64,000 nucleotides of DNA from NCBI GenBank assembly GCA_963664585.2, contig CAXXEO010000015.1:62001-126000 (forward strand). Reading direction: 5' to 3'. Made by a program: the position numbers and the translations under genes. The notes below the pieces were generated by a model. The model did not search any database. It worked only from the letters and a program-made list of their open reading frames with translations, and had not been told where the DNA came from. The DNA comes from G963664585 sp963664585. GTDB taxonomy: Bacteria > Bacillota > Clostridia > Oscillospirales > Ruminococcaceae. Every line of letters starts with the position of its first letter. The stretch's first letter is position 1. Shown one piece after another: positions 48,384-55,687 of this stretch.

Positions 48384-48491
48384 TAGTGGCTTGTAAAATC
48401 TAAATTTTTTATGGCAATTGATTAAATGTTCTTGTATATTCCCCCGCCTTCGGCGGGGGAATATACAAGTTTAAGATGTTGCATTGTACTA
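48384..48491 (-). repeat. Repeat B4 (family B, 108 bp)
   Basis: TAGTGGCTTGTAAAATC to GATGTTGCATTGTACTA, with the TATATTCCCCCGCC-TTC-GGCGGGGGAATATA hairpin. Its last three bases (CTA) are the comF stop codon read on the minus strand. CTAG occurs at both borders. Confidence 0.9.
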
Positions 48492-49202
48492 GCTTTGTGT
48501 CCCATGGAGCATTGTCGTTGCAACAGAAACCACATCCACCCTGCTTGCCCCCAGCTCGATAAGAAGGGCCGCACAGCGGTTGACTGTCGCGCCGGTTGTC
48601 ATCACGTCATCCACCAGAAGGATTCTGCCGCTTAGGGACGTATAATCACAAATGGAATAGCTCTGCTTACTATTTTCCAGTCGTGCCAGGTGAGAAAGGG
48701 AGTGCTGCACAGGTGTCCCGGCGAGCCGGCCGATTGGGGATTCCAGATAGGAGATGCCCAACAGCACAGAGATATGACGCGCCAGCGTTTTGGCCTGGTT
48801 GTGTCCCCGCTCCTTCTCTTTCTCCGCATTCATTGGCACCGCTGTGATGAAATCAAAGGCGGCGTCTCCAAAACGTACCCGTACCGCGTCCGCCATAAGG
48901 GTGCCCATATAATCCACCGCCGTGGAACGGGAATGGCGCTTGAGCGTATCAATACCTCGCTTCACCTTGCCGCTATATTCCAGTACAGAGGTGCAGCTTG
49001 AAAATAGGATCCTCTGTTTTCCGCAGATGCAGGCACTGCGGTACTTCCCACAACGAGAGCAGCATTCGGCAGATTGAAAGTCTACAAGGGGTAACCCCGC
49101 AGCGCAGTCTGGACAGATCAGTTCACTATTAGAAATTACAGTGCCGCAAAAAGGACAACGGGGCGGAAAGATCAGCGTCAGCAGACGGGACAGAATCTTC
49201 AT
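48489..49202 (-). CDS. comF: ComF-family phosphoribosyltransferase-like protein
   Basis: 237 aa: an N-terminal Cys4-type zinc finger (CPFCGTVISNSELICPDC and CCSRCGKYRSACICG) followed by a PRTase domain with the PRPP loop ILLVDDVMTTGATVN. In naturally competent bacteria ComFC helps DNA uptake; in others the role is unclear. Its start overlaps the recD2 stop (TAATG), so the two are coupled. The TAG stop codon is provided by repeat B4. Confidence 0.92.
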   Translation of the reverse strand: MKILSRLLTLIFPPRCPFCGTVISNSELICPDCAAGLPLVDFQSAECCSRCGKYRSACICGKQRILFSSCTSVLEYSGKVKRGIDTLKRHSRSTAVDYMGTLMADAVRVRFGDAAFDFITAVPMNAEKEKERGHNQAKTLARHISVLLGISYLESPIGRLAGTPVQHSLSHLARLENSKQSYSICDYTSLSGRILLVDDVMTTGATVNRCAALLIELGASRVDVVSVATTMLHGTQS

Positions 49203-51409
49203 TACGATTCCTCCTGCAGCATGGCCGAAAGATTTGTATACCGCAAAGCCTTTCGGTTATTCTCGACCATCCGGGCTACCGTCTGGATCTGTCCCACGAT
49301 AATCAGCAGTTTCTTCGCTCTGGTTACTCCGGTATAAAGCAGATTACGGTAATGGAGCTTCTGATGATAACCCATGGCGGGGATGATCACCGCATCGAAC
49401 TCACTGCCCTGACTTTTATGTACCGTGATGGCATAGGCCAGTTCAAGCTCGTCCAGGTTATCAAAGGTGTACTGTGCAATACGGTCGTCAAAACGTACAA
49501 GCACCGACCGGGAGGGGCGGTCGATTAGGTCAATCAGTCCGATGTCGCCGTTAAAGATACCGGCGCCTTCATCCCCTTCATCGCGGGTCCAGGGGATATC
49601 ATAGTTATTCTTGATCTGCATCACCTTGTCTCCTTCGCGGAAGAGGGTGGCCGCCTGATAATCCACCTTTTGGGGTGAGGGCGGGTTGAGCGCCGCCTGA
49701 AGCATGCGATTGAGCTCAGTCGTGCCTATTCCGCCCTGACGCGAGGGAGAAATCACCTGTATATCCTGCATCGGATTAAACTGATAAGCAGCAGGCAGGC
49801 GATCCTTAACAAGTTCTACCACTGTCTGCATCGCTTGTTCAATTGAGCTTCTCGGCATGAAAAAGAGGTCAGAGTTTTTTCGCGTGAGATCCGGGACCTG
49901 TCCCGAAACAATCTGATGGGCCGCCATGACGATCTGACTTTCGGCCGCCTGACGGAAGACCTCATTGAGATGAACCGTTTCAATCATCCCGCTGGCAATA
50001 AGCTCGCCGAGAAGATTTCCGGCTCCCACTGGCGGAAGCTGGTCCGGGTCACCTACCATGATGAGGGTGCTTCCCAGCCGCACCGCCCTGATCAACGCTT
50101 CGAAAAGTCGCAGGTCAACCATAGACATTTCGTCTATGATGACGACATCATAGGGCAATGGGTTCTTGTCGTTTCTTTTAAATTTAGGAAAACCCCGGTC
50201 ATCGCCAAAGTCCACCTCTAAAAGGCGGTGTATCGTTTTTGCCTCGCGGCCACTGATTTCGCTGATCCGTTTTGCCGCGCGCCCGGTGGGAGCGGCCAGA
50301 GCCACTCGCAGCTTTCTGCGCTCACATAGGTGAATAATCCCGTTTAAGGCCGTCGTCTTTCCCGTACCTGGCCCGCCAGTCAAAATCAAAAGGTTGCCGG
50401 TCACCGCCGCCGATATCGCCTTTCGTTGAAGGGATGCGTAATGAATACCAAGCTCTTTTTCCAGAGCATCAATTTCGCCATCAGCCGCTGATTGACCTGG
50501 ATTCGCAAGCTGAAGCATCATTTTAATGCGTCCCGCCACATAGGTTTCAGCGTTGTAGTACTGAGGAAGATAAATGTACCGCGTGCCTCCAAAGCCGTCT
50601 GACAAGAGGTACCCATCGCCACACATCGCCGCAATCTCCTCCTGGAGCTTGTCCTTGTCAAGCTCCAATAAGGACGAAGCGGCCATAGCCAGCTTTCCCT
50701 CCGGCAGGCAGGAGTGCCCGTTAGAAAGATTGTGGCAAAGCACAAAGTTAATCCCGCCGCGCATACGGCAAACCGCATCGGTGCTGATCCCTAGTGTCTC
50801 GGCCATGGAATCCGCCGCAGGAAACCCAAGACCGATATCCTCATTGCAAAGCAGATAGGGGTCCTTCGTGACCTCCTGCTGGGTTGCCTGCCCAAAACGC
50901 TTCCAGACAGAGATGGACATGGCGGCACCAATACCAAATTTGGAAAGAAAGAGCATGGCTGACCGCACGCCGGATATCCGTTTATACTCGATACCGATAT
51001 CCTCGGCCTTCTGTGCAGAAATCCCCCTGATTTGTGATAGCTTCGACGGGCTCTCTTCGATCACGGACAGGGTATCATCTCCAAAGGCATCCACCATACG
51101 CCGGGCAATCACAGGCCCGATTCCGTGGATAGCACCGCCGGAAAGATAACGAAAAATGGCCCCTGCCGTGGCGGGGAGCTTTCTTTCCACGGCAAGAGCC
51201 TTAAACTGCTGGCCATAAGTGGGGTGGCTCGTATAGCTGCCGGTTGCGCATATCTCTTCACCCACATCAATCATGGGCAGTTCGCCCACGACTGTGACAA
51301 GCCGATCTTCGCCCAAAGCGACCTCAAGAACGGTGAAACCGCTGGCCTCGCTTCTGAAGACCACGTTTTCCACTACGCCCTCAATCCTCTGTAAATCGAT
51401 GTCCGGCAA
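49202..51409 (-). CDS. recD2: RecD2, ATP-dependent 5'-3' DNA helicase (RecD-like)
   Basis: Superfamily 1B helicase of the RecBC-independent RecD2 type, 735 aa. The long N-terminal region has an OB-like start (IEGVVENVVFRSEASGFTVLEV) and HhH-type repeats (IHGIGPVIARRMVDAFGDDTL, LSQIRGISAQKAEDIG). Helicase motifs are LTGGPGTGKTTALNGI (Walker A), VVIIDEMSMVDLRLFEALI, MVGDPDQLPPVGAGNLL and ELAYAITVHKSQGSEFDAVI. The TTG at 51409 is chosen because a GGGGGTGACGGG site precedes it and the domain begins there. Confidence 0.94.
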   Translation of the reverse strand: MPDIDLQRIEGVVENVVFRSEASGFTVLEVALGEDRLVTVVGELPMIDVGEEICATGSYTSHPTYGQQFKALAVERKLPATAGAIFRYLSGGAIHGIGPVIARRMVDAFGDDTLSVIEESPSKLSQIRGISAQKAEDIGIEYKRISGVRSAMLFLSKFGIGAAMSISVWKRFGQATQQEVTKDPYLLCNEDIGLGFPAADSMAETLGISTDAVCRMRGGINFVLCHNLSNGHSCLPEGKLAMAASSLLELDKDKLQEEIAAMCGDGYLLSDGFGGTRYIYLPQYYNAETYVAGRIKMMLQLANPGQSAADGEIDALEKELGIHYASLQRKAISAAVTGNLLILTGGPGTGKTTALNGIIHLCERRKLRVALAAPTGRAAKRISEISGREAKTIHRLLEVDFGDDRGFPKFKRNDKNPLPYDVVIIDEMSMVDLRLFEALIRAVRLGSTLIMVGDPDQLPPVGAGNLLGELIASGMIETVHLNEVFRQAAESQIVMAAHQIVSGQVPDLTRKNSDLFFMPRSSIEQAMQTVVELVKDRLPAAYQFNPMQDIQVISPSRQGGIGTTELNRMLQAALNPPSPQKVDYQAATLFREGDKVMQIKNNYDIPWTRDEGDEGAGIFNGDIGLIDLIDRPSRSVLVRFDDRIAQYTFDNLDELELAYAITVHKSQGSEFDAVIIPAMGYHQKLHYRNLLYTGVTRAKKLLIIVGQIQTVARMVENNRKALRYTNLSAMLQEES

Positions 51410-51434
51410 CCCGTCACCCCCGCGCTGTTTTCTT

Positions 51435-51809
51435 CTAGTATAATACACCGCGCAGAGATTTGTAAACCTTATCACCGGTCAGTATCTCGGCAAGCTCTTC
51501 TTGGTTGCAAAGGATAATGTCCTCACGCCTGTGGCAGAAGGCGCGACAGAGCTCCAGCGACTCTTCATCAGCTCCCATATCTACGAGGATTAGCCGCCCC
51601 CCTTTGATCCAACGGTCCCACCGCATGCTATTGTAACCCCATCTGAGAAGCTCTTCCAAACAATCAATGTGCCCCATAATAGGCAGGATGCTATAACACC
51701 GGATTCGCCCCCTCGGTTCGCTGATAATCGGTAGCATCCAGTCTGTCACTGCCACCAGGCCGACAGAGGACAAAAGTACAATGATCGTCCACAGCGCCGC
51801 GATATACAT
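51435..51809 (-). CDS. Hypothetical membrane-anchored protein upstream of recD2
   Basis: Not recognised. About 124 aa from the ATG at 51809: an N-terminal membrane helix (MYIAALWTIIVLLSSVGLVAVTDWML) and a soluble part with LPIMGHIDCLEELLRWGYNSMRW and LILVDMGADEESLELCRAFCHRREDIILCNQEELAEIL. The latter looks like a small glycosyltransferase-A-like or Rossmann-type segment. An upstream start at 51863/51866 is also open. It ends 25 bases before recD2, so probably co-transcribed. Confidence 0.65.
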   Translation of the reverse strand: MYIAALWTIIVLLSSVGLVAVTDWMLPIISEPRGRIRCYSILPIMGHIDCLEELLRWGYNSMRWDRWIKGGRLILVDMGADEESLELCRAFCHRREDIILCNQEELAEILTGDKVYKSLRGVLY

Positions 51810-51984
51810 AAAACAACCCCATTTCTCCGGCGGCCAAGGCGCGTTTTGAGCCGGATCTCTCATCACCTGTCGCCGGAAAATGATGAGGATTTTTAAATGA
51901 TTTCATTCACTTTCGCGGCATCACGTCGCGTTTTACCCTTTATTTTCTCTCTAACACATCCTATGATGAGGGGTGTCATTTTGT

Positions 51985-52016
51985 TAAAAAGAAAAAAGCG
52001 CCCACAATCGGGCGCT
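51985..52016 (-). terminator. Terminator for minus-strand transcription after the HAD gene
   Basis: AGCGCCC-ACAATC-GGGCGCT stem; on the minus strand it is followed by a T6 run. It lies beyond repeat A8, so A8 would be transcribed with the HAD gene. Confidence 0.82.
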
Positions 52017-52023
52017 GATACAG

Positions 52024-52104
52024 TATAGCCAATTAACTTAATTTTCTTCCCCCGCCGAAGGTGGGGAAGAAATCACAAGCTTGTTTTCAAGTTACTCAAC
52101 TATA
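52024..52104 (+). repeat. Repeat A8 (family A, 81 bp, internal deletion, inverted core)
   Basis: Forward copy missing about 25 bases between TTAACTTA and ATTTTCTTC, which removes the second arm of the left stem. The loop reads GAA, as in A4. The right end is normal apart from GTTACTC. Confidence 0.88.
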
Positions 52105-52232
52105 AAAAAGCAATGGTGTTTTATGGCAACAAAAGGTATCAGTTTTCTTGCAAACCCATTGCTCCATGAGTCAAATCCAGACTGAAAGAAATAAAAATAA
52201 AATGGGGTCGAATCGGCAATAGATTGCTGATT

Positions 52233-52829
52233 CTATTTACATACAGTTTGCCCGGTGACAGTCCATAAATAATCCGCAGAAGTAAATACAATCCCTTTCA
52301 TACCTATGTTTTCGGCGGCCACAACATTTTGTTCCATATCATCGATAAATACACAGTCCTGTGGAGCAAGCTTGTATGAATCGAGTAAGCAACGGTATAT
52401 TTGAATATCCGGCTTTACCATATGCACACTCCACGAAAAAACGCCACCGTCAAACACAGTAAAAAAAGGATATCGGTCAAGGATGTAATCACTGGCTTTT
52501 TGCTGATAGTTGGACAGAAAATATAATTTATGCCCCTGCTCTTTGAGCTTCTGCAAAAGCGAGGCAGTCTCCCAATCCGGAAGGAGCATTTCATGCCATC
52601 TGGACATTGCCTGCCGTATAAAATTCTGCTCGTTAGGATGATTTATACAAAAGCGCTCGGTTGCTTCTTCTTCTGTTATCACACCTCGATCAAGCATTAC
52701 CCATTCCTCACTGCAAAAGATAGTCTGATAAACTTTATCCACAACTTCTTCATCATCCCATAGTGTTTGAAGAAATTCTTTGGGGCGAAAGAAAACCAAA
52801 ACATTACCAATATCAAAAATATAATTCAT
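52233..52829 (-). CDS. HAD-superfamily hydrolase (YihX-like, subfamily IA)
   Basis: 198-aa phosphatase-like protein. HAD motif I is FDIGNVLVFF at the N-terminus (FDxGNVL is typical of the YihX group), motif II FLSNYQ, motif III Lys in MVKPDIQIY, and motif IV CVFIDDMEQNV. Members act on sugar phosphates such as glucose-1-phosphate; the true substrate is not evident. Flanked by A8 and A9 in the same orientation, making a one-gene unit bounded by direct repeats. Confidence 0.9.
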   Translation of the reverse strand: MNYIFDIGNVLVFFRPKEFLQTLWDDEEVVDKVYQTIFCSEEWVMLDRGVITEEEATERFCINHPNEQNFIRQAMSRWHEMLLPDWETASLLQKLKEQGHKLYFLSNYQQKASDYILDRYPFFTVFDGGVFSWSVHMVKPDIQIYRCLLDSYKLAPQDCVFIDDMEQNVVAAENIGMKGIVFTSADYLWTVTGQTVCK

Positions 52830-52972
52830 ATCTACCTCAAACTTTTTTTATCCCTTTTCAGCGCTTTGTTGGGGGAAAGCATACGATTAATTAACTTATT
52901 CGGCGAAACCCTGCGCTCATTTTACTGCCTTATTTTCAAGAATACAAGTACTGGCTATGATGTGGGTTTCCA

Positions 52973-53014
52973 TTTATGCCTTTTTCCCCTGCCGCAGGCG
53001 AGAGAAAAACATAA
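52973..53014. repeat. Type C hairpin C1
   Basis: Imperfect palindrome with arms TTATGCCTTTTTCCCC / GAGAGAAAAACATAA and the tip GCC-GCA-GGC. It directly abuts repeat A9. Confidence 0.65.
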
Positions 53015-53110
53015 TATAGCAATTAACTTAAAACTGGCTATAGTTAAAACGTCATTTTCTTCCCCCGCCTTCGGCGGGGGAAGAAAATGACAAGCTTGTT
53101 TTCAACTATA
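53015..53110 (+). repeat. Repeat A9 (family A, 96 bp, shortened)
   Basis: Forward copy. The left end is TATAGCAATTAACTT (one base short), and the right end lacks AAGTTAATC so that GTTTTCAACTATA closes it. Confidence 0.9.
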
Positions 53111-53118
53111 GCATTAAG

Positions 53119-53147
53119 AAAAAGTGCCCGGCGACAGGCACTTTCTC
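53119..53147 (-). terminator. metK terminator
   Basis: AAAGTGCC / GGCACTTT stem around CGGCGACA, with a T run on the minus strand, 17 bases after the metK stop. Confidence 0.85.
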
Positions 53148-53163
53148 ATATATGTTGGGGACC

Positions 53164-54348
53164 CTAGAGGACAGCTTTGAGTAGGGCTTCGGTGCGGTCG
53201 GTTTTTTCCCAGTTTACCCCCAGATCCTCGCGGCCCATGTGTCCATAGGCCGCGAGCTTTCTGTAGATGGGCCGGAGCAAATCCAAATCTCTGATGATCG
53301 CTGCCGGGCGTAGGTCAAACACTTGATTGATGGCATCCACCAATTTCTCATCAGACACGGTCCCAGTGCCGAAGGTTTCCACATGCACAGAAACGGGATT
53401 TGCCACGCCGATGGCATAGGCGATTTGCACCTCGCAGCGACGGGCAAGTCCGGCCGCTACCACATTTTTCGCCACATAGCGGGCTGCATAGGCAGCAGAG
53501 CGGTCAACCTTTGTCGGGTCCTTACCAGAAAGGGCACCGCCGCCATGACGTCCGTATCCACCATAGGTATCCACGACAATCTTGCGTCCGGTTAGACCGC
53601 TGTCGCCCTGGGGACCGCCGATGACAAAGCGTCCCGTCGGGTTGATTAAAAATTTAGTATTCTTGTCCATCATGTCGGCGGGAATGATGTGCTTAACAAC
53701 CAGCTTGATCATATCACGGCGTATGGTCTCAATATCCACATCGGGCGAGTGCTGCGTGGAAATCACGACAGTATCGATCCGCTTGGGGCGGTCGTCCTCA
53801 TATTCCACCGTAACCTGCGTCTTTCCATCCGGGCGAAGATAGTCCAAAAGCTTTTCCTTTCTAACCTCGGTCAGTCTTTTGGCCAGACGATGAGCCAGAG
53901 AGATTGCAAGGGGCATGAGTTCGCGTGTCTCATCAGAAGCGTATCCGAACATTAGACCTTGATCTCCCGCGCCGGTGGCATCAAGGAAGTCGCTGTTGCC
54001 AGTGGTCTTCTGTTCCAGAGCCTTATTGACCCCCAGGGCGATATCTTTTGACTGCTCGTCGATGCTGCACATAACCGCGCAAGTGTTGGCGTCGAAACCG
54101 TACTTGGCACGATCATAGCCAATTTCTTCAATAACGCCACGAGCCACTTTGGGGATATCCACATAGCAGTGGGTAGAGATTTCACCAACTATCAAAACAA
54201 GTCCGGTTGTACATACGGTTTCGCAGGCCACGCGTCCGCCGGGGTCTCTCTCCAAAACGGCGTCAAGCACCGCATCGGAAATTTGGTCGCAAATTTTGTC
54301 GGGATGACCTTCTGTGACTGACTCTGATGTAAACAAATATTTTGACAT
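53164..54348 (-). CDS. metK: S-adenosylmethionine synthetase MetK
   Basis: Makes SAM from methionine and ATP, 394 aa, full length. The N-terminal TSESVTEGHPDKICDQISDAVLD, GAGDQGLMFGYASDET, and the signature GGGALSGKDPTKVDRSAAYAARYVAKN are diagnostic. The ATG follows GAGGAGGAAG. An upstream SAM-I riboswitch with terminator controls it, so expression should fall when SAM is abundant. Confidence 0.98.
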   Translation of the reverse strand: MSKYLFTSESVTEGHPDKICDQISDAVLDAVLERDPGGRVACETVCTTGLVLIVGEISTHCYVDIPKVARGVIEEIGYDRAKYGFDANTCAVMCSIDEQSKDIALGVNKALEQKTTGNSDFLDATGAGDQGLMFGYASDETRELMPLAISLAHRLAKRLTEVRKEKLLDYLRPDGKTQVTVEYEDDRPKRIDTVVISTQHSPDVDIETIRRDMIKLVVKHIIPADMMDKNTKFLINPTGRFVIGGPQGDSGLTGRKIVVDTYGGYGRHGGGALSGKDPTKVDRSAAYAARYVAKNVVAAGLARRCEVQIAYAIGVANPVSVHVETFGTGTVSDEKLVDAINQVFDLRPAAIIRDLDLLRPIYRKLAAYGHMGREDLGVNWEKTDRTEALLKAVL

Positions 54349-54366
54349 CTTTCTTCCTCCTCAAAA

Positions 54367-54392
54367 AAAACGCCCGGTTAACCGGGCGTTAA
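54367..54392 (-). terminator. Expression-platform terminator of the metK riboswitch
   Basis: AACGCCCGGTT/AACCGGGCGTT perfect stem followed by T8 on the minus strand, between the aptamer and the metK ribosome site. Confidence 0.92.
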
Positions 54393-54396
54393 AAAA

Positions 54397-54492
54397 TTTA
54401 TCTTCCGGCGCCTGGCCGCAGGATTTAGCACCTTGCTTCACGCAGGTTGCCGGGCTTCGCAGGGCCTGTTCCCTCAGCCGCTCTTGATAAAG
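54397..54492 (-). promoter_or_regulatory. SAM-I (S-box) riboswitch of metK
   Basis: On the minus strand it reads TTATCAAGAGCGGCTGAGGG, then CCGGCAACC, then GCAAGGTGCTAAATCC, closing with GATAA. This order of conserved blocks is the S-box aptamer; P1 is TTATC/GATAA. When SAM binds, the downstream terminator forms. Confidence 0.95.
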
Positions 54493-54511
54493 CTATTCAC
54501 TTGTGGGTATC

Positions 54512-54540
54512 ATTGTAAGACATATTTCGCCATATGTCAA
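54512..54540 (-). promoter_or_regulatory. Promoter of the SAM riboswitch-metK unit
   Basis: Minus-strand TTGACA (54535-54540) and TACAAT (54512-54517) with a 17-base spacer, just upstream of the aptamer. Confidence 0.82.
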
Positions 54541-54586
54541 CAGGTTATTTCTCAGTTTATACAATTTTCTGACACAACAATATTAC

Positions 54587-54627
54587 TATAGCTATTCCCC
54601 ATGCCTACGGCGTGGGGAATAGCTATA
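54587..54627. repeat. Type C hairpin C2 (near-perfect palindrome)
   Basis: A 41-bp palindrome: TATAGCTATTCCCCATGCC, loop TAC, then the complementary arm with one G-T pair. The arm sequence differs wholly from family A, but the GCC/GGC tip is the same. Its ends are TATAG/CTATA, as in family A. It lies just after ribU. Confidence 0.85.
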
Positions 54628-54638
54628 GATGCATTTGT

Positions 54639-55220
54639 CTACAGGATGGTTTTAATAAAACCAGAAAGCTTTTTATAGAGGAAAAAGGTGAGCAGAGAAA
54701 TCAGCGTTCCCTTAATCAAATTAAACGGGATCACACCATACAAAATATAGCTTGGAAGGTCTGTGATGATTGGGTTAACCTTGGCGCACAGAGACCAGAT
54801 CACTTCAAGTGGCATGATTTTAGCATAAAACGGAATCAGAATATAGAAGTTTGCCAGCGCACCGGCGATTGTTATGGCAACCGTCCCAGCTATACAGGCG
54901 ATGAAGGCTCCGGTTCTAGACTTTGAGGTCCGATATACCATTCCCGCCGTGACAGCATACGCGCTTGTCATGATAAAGTCAGCCAGTTGACCTACACCAC
55001 CGGTGGTGCTGGAGAATGTATGGACAACATCTTTGATGAAGGCCATGGCCACGGCATACCAAGGGCCGAACAGGAAGGCGCCCAAGAGTATCGGGACGTT
55101 TGACAAGTCAATTTTCAGAAAGGGTGGAATAAAGGGAATTGGAAACTCAAAATACATGAGAATGGCTGCGATGGCTGCGAAAACTCCGGCAACTGCGATC
55201 TTTCGGGTACTGATTTTCAT
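54639..55220 (-). CDS. ribU: RibU, riboflavin-specific S component of an ECF transporter
   Basis: Six-helix membrane protein, 193 aa, that binds riboflavin and works with the shared ECF energising module (not in this window). Family features include the N-terminal KISTRKIAVAGVFAAIAAILMYFEFPIPFIPPFLKIDLSNVPILLG segment and PWYAVAMAFIKDVVH. The ATG follows AGGAGGAA. An FMN riboswitch upstream confirms the vitamin assignment. Confidence 0.94.
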   Translation of the reverse strand: MKISTRKIAVAGVFAAIAAILMYFEFPIPFIPPFLKIDLSNVPILLGAFLFGPWYAVAMAFIKDVVHTFSSTTGGVGQLADFIMTSAYAVTAGMVYRTSKSRTGAFIACIAGTVAITIAGALANFYILIPFYAKIMPLEVIWSLCAKVNPIITDLPSYILYGVIPFNLIKGTLISLLTFFLYKKLSGFIKTIL

Positions 55221-55249
55221 AGATATTCCTCCTCTGGGTCTGAAACAGA

Positions 55250-55277
55250 AAACGCCCGCAAAATAATGCGGGCGTCA
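55250..55277 (-). terminator. Expression-platform terminator of the ribU riboswitch
   Basis: ACGCCCGCA/TGCGGGCGT stem with a T run on the minus strand, between the FMN aptamer and the ribU start. Confidence 0.9.
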
Positions 55278-55299
55278 ATAATCAGGCTAATGCCTGCCT

Positions 55300-55420
55300 A
55301 TTTCTTTCATCCGGACTATACCGTCGGCTTCGGAATCCAACCGAAATCAGCCAAAAGGCTCGCGGGCTTGTAGCTTATGCTCATTACCGCCGGTGGGGAC
55401 TTACACCCCGCCCTGAAACA
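55300..55420 (-). promoter_or_regulatory. FMN riboswitch (RFN element) of ribU
   Basis: On the minus strand: TTCAGGGCGGGGTG, AAGTCCCCACCGGCGGTAA, AGCCCGCGAGC, GATTTCGGTTGGATTCCGAA, GCCGACGGTATAGTCCGGAT and GAAAGAAA in the right order. FMN binding should favour the terminator and reduce riboflavin uptake. Confidence 0.96.
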
Positions 55421-55440
55421 GACCTATTTAATTTTCCCTT

Positions 55441-55469
55441 ATTATATTCCCCTGACCAGCCACTGTCAA
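55441..55469 (-). promoter_or_regulatory. Promoter of the FMN riboswitch-ribU unit
   Basis: Minus-strand TTGACA (55464-55469) and TATAAT (55441-55446) with a 17-base spacer. Between here and the MFS gene (55470-55687) nothing is recognised. Confidence 0.85.
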
Positions 55470-55687
55470 TAGCATATTACAACCATTTATTGTGAATGAT
55501 GCAATAAATCGTTATTCAGCAAAAGATCTATGTCTTCTTCCCAGCCTTCAACCGGAGAAAAAGAACTAAATTAACCATCTTTTTTTGAATTATGTCAGGT
55601 GTAATTCTAATGGGGTTTAAACAGTCAGAGTGGGGATGGTCTATACAAAGCATTTGCTTTGCGGATGGCGCTGATTGAATTGCTTTT

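Noticed and set aside
52767..53090. 107-aa plus-strand open frame upstream of metK
   Set aside because: It crosses hairpin C1 and most of repeat A9, has no ribosome site and no recognisable protein features.
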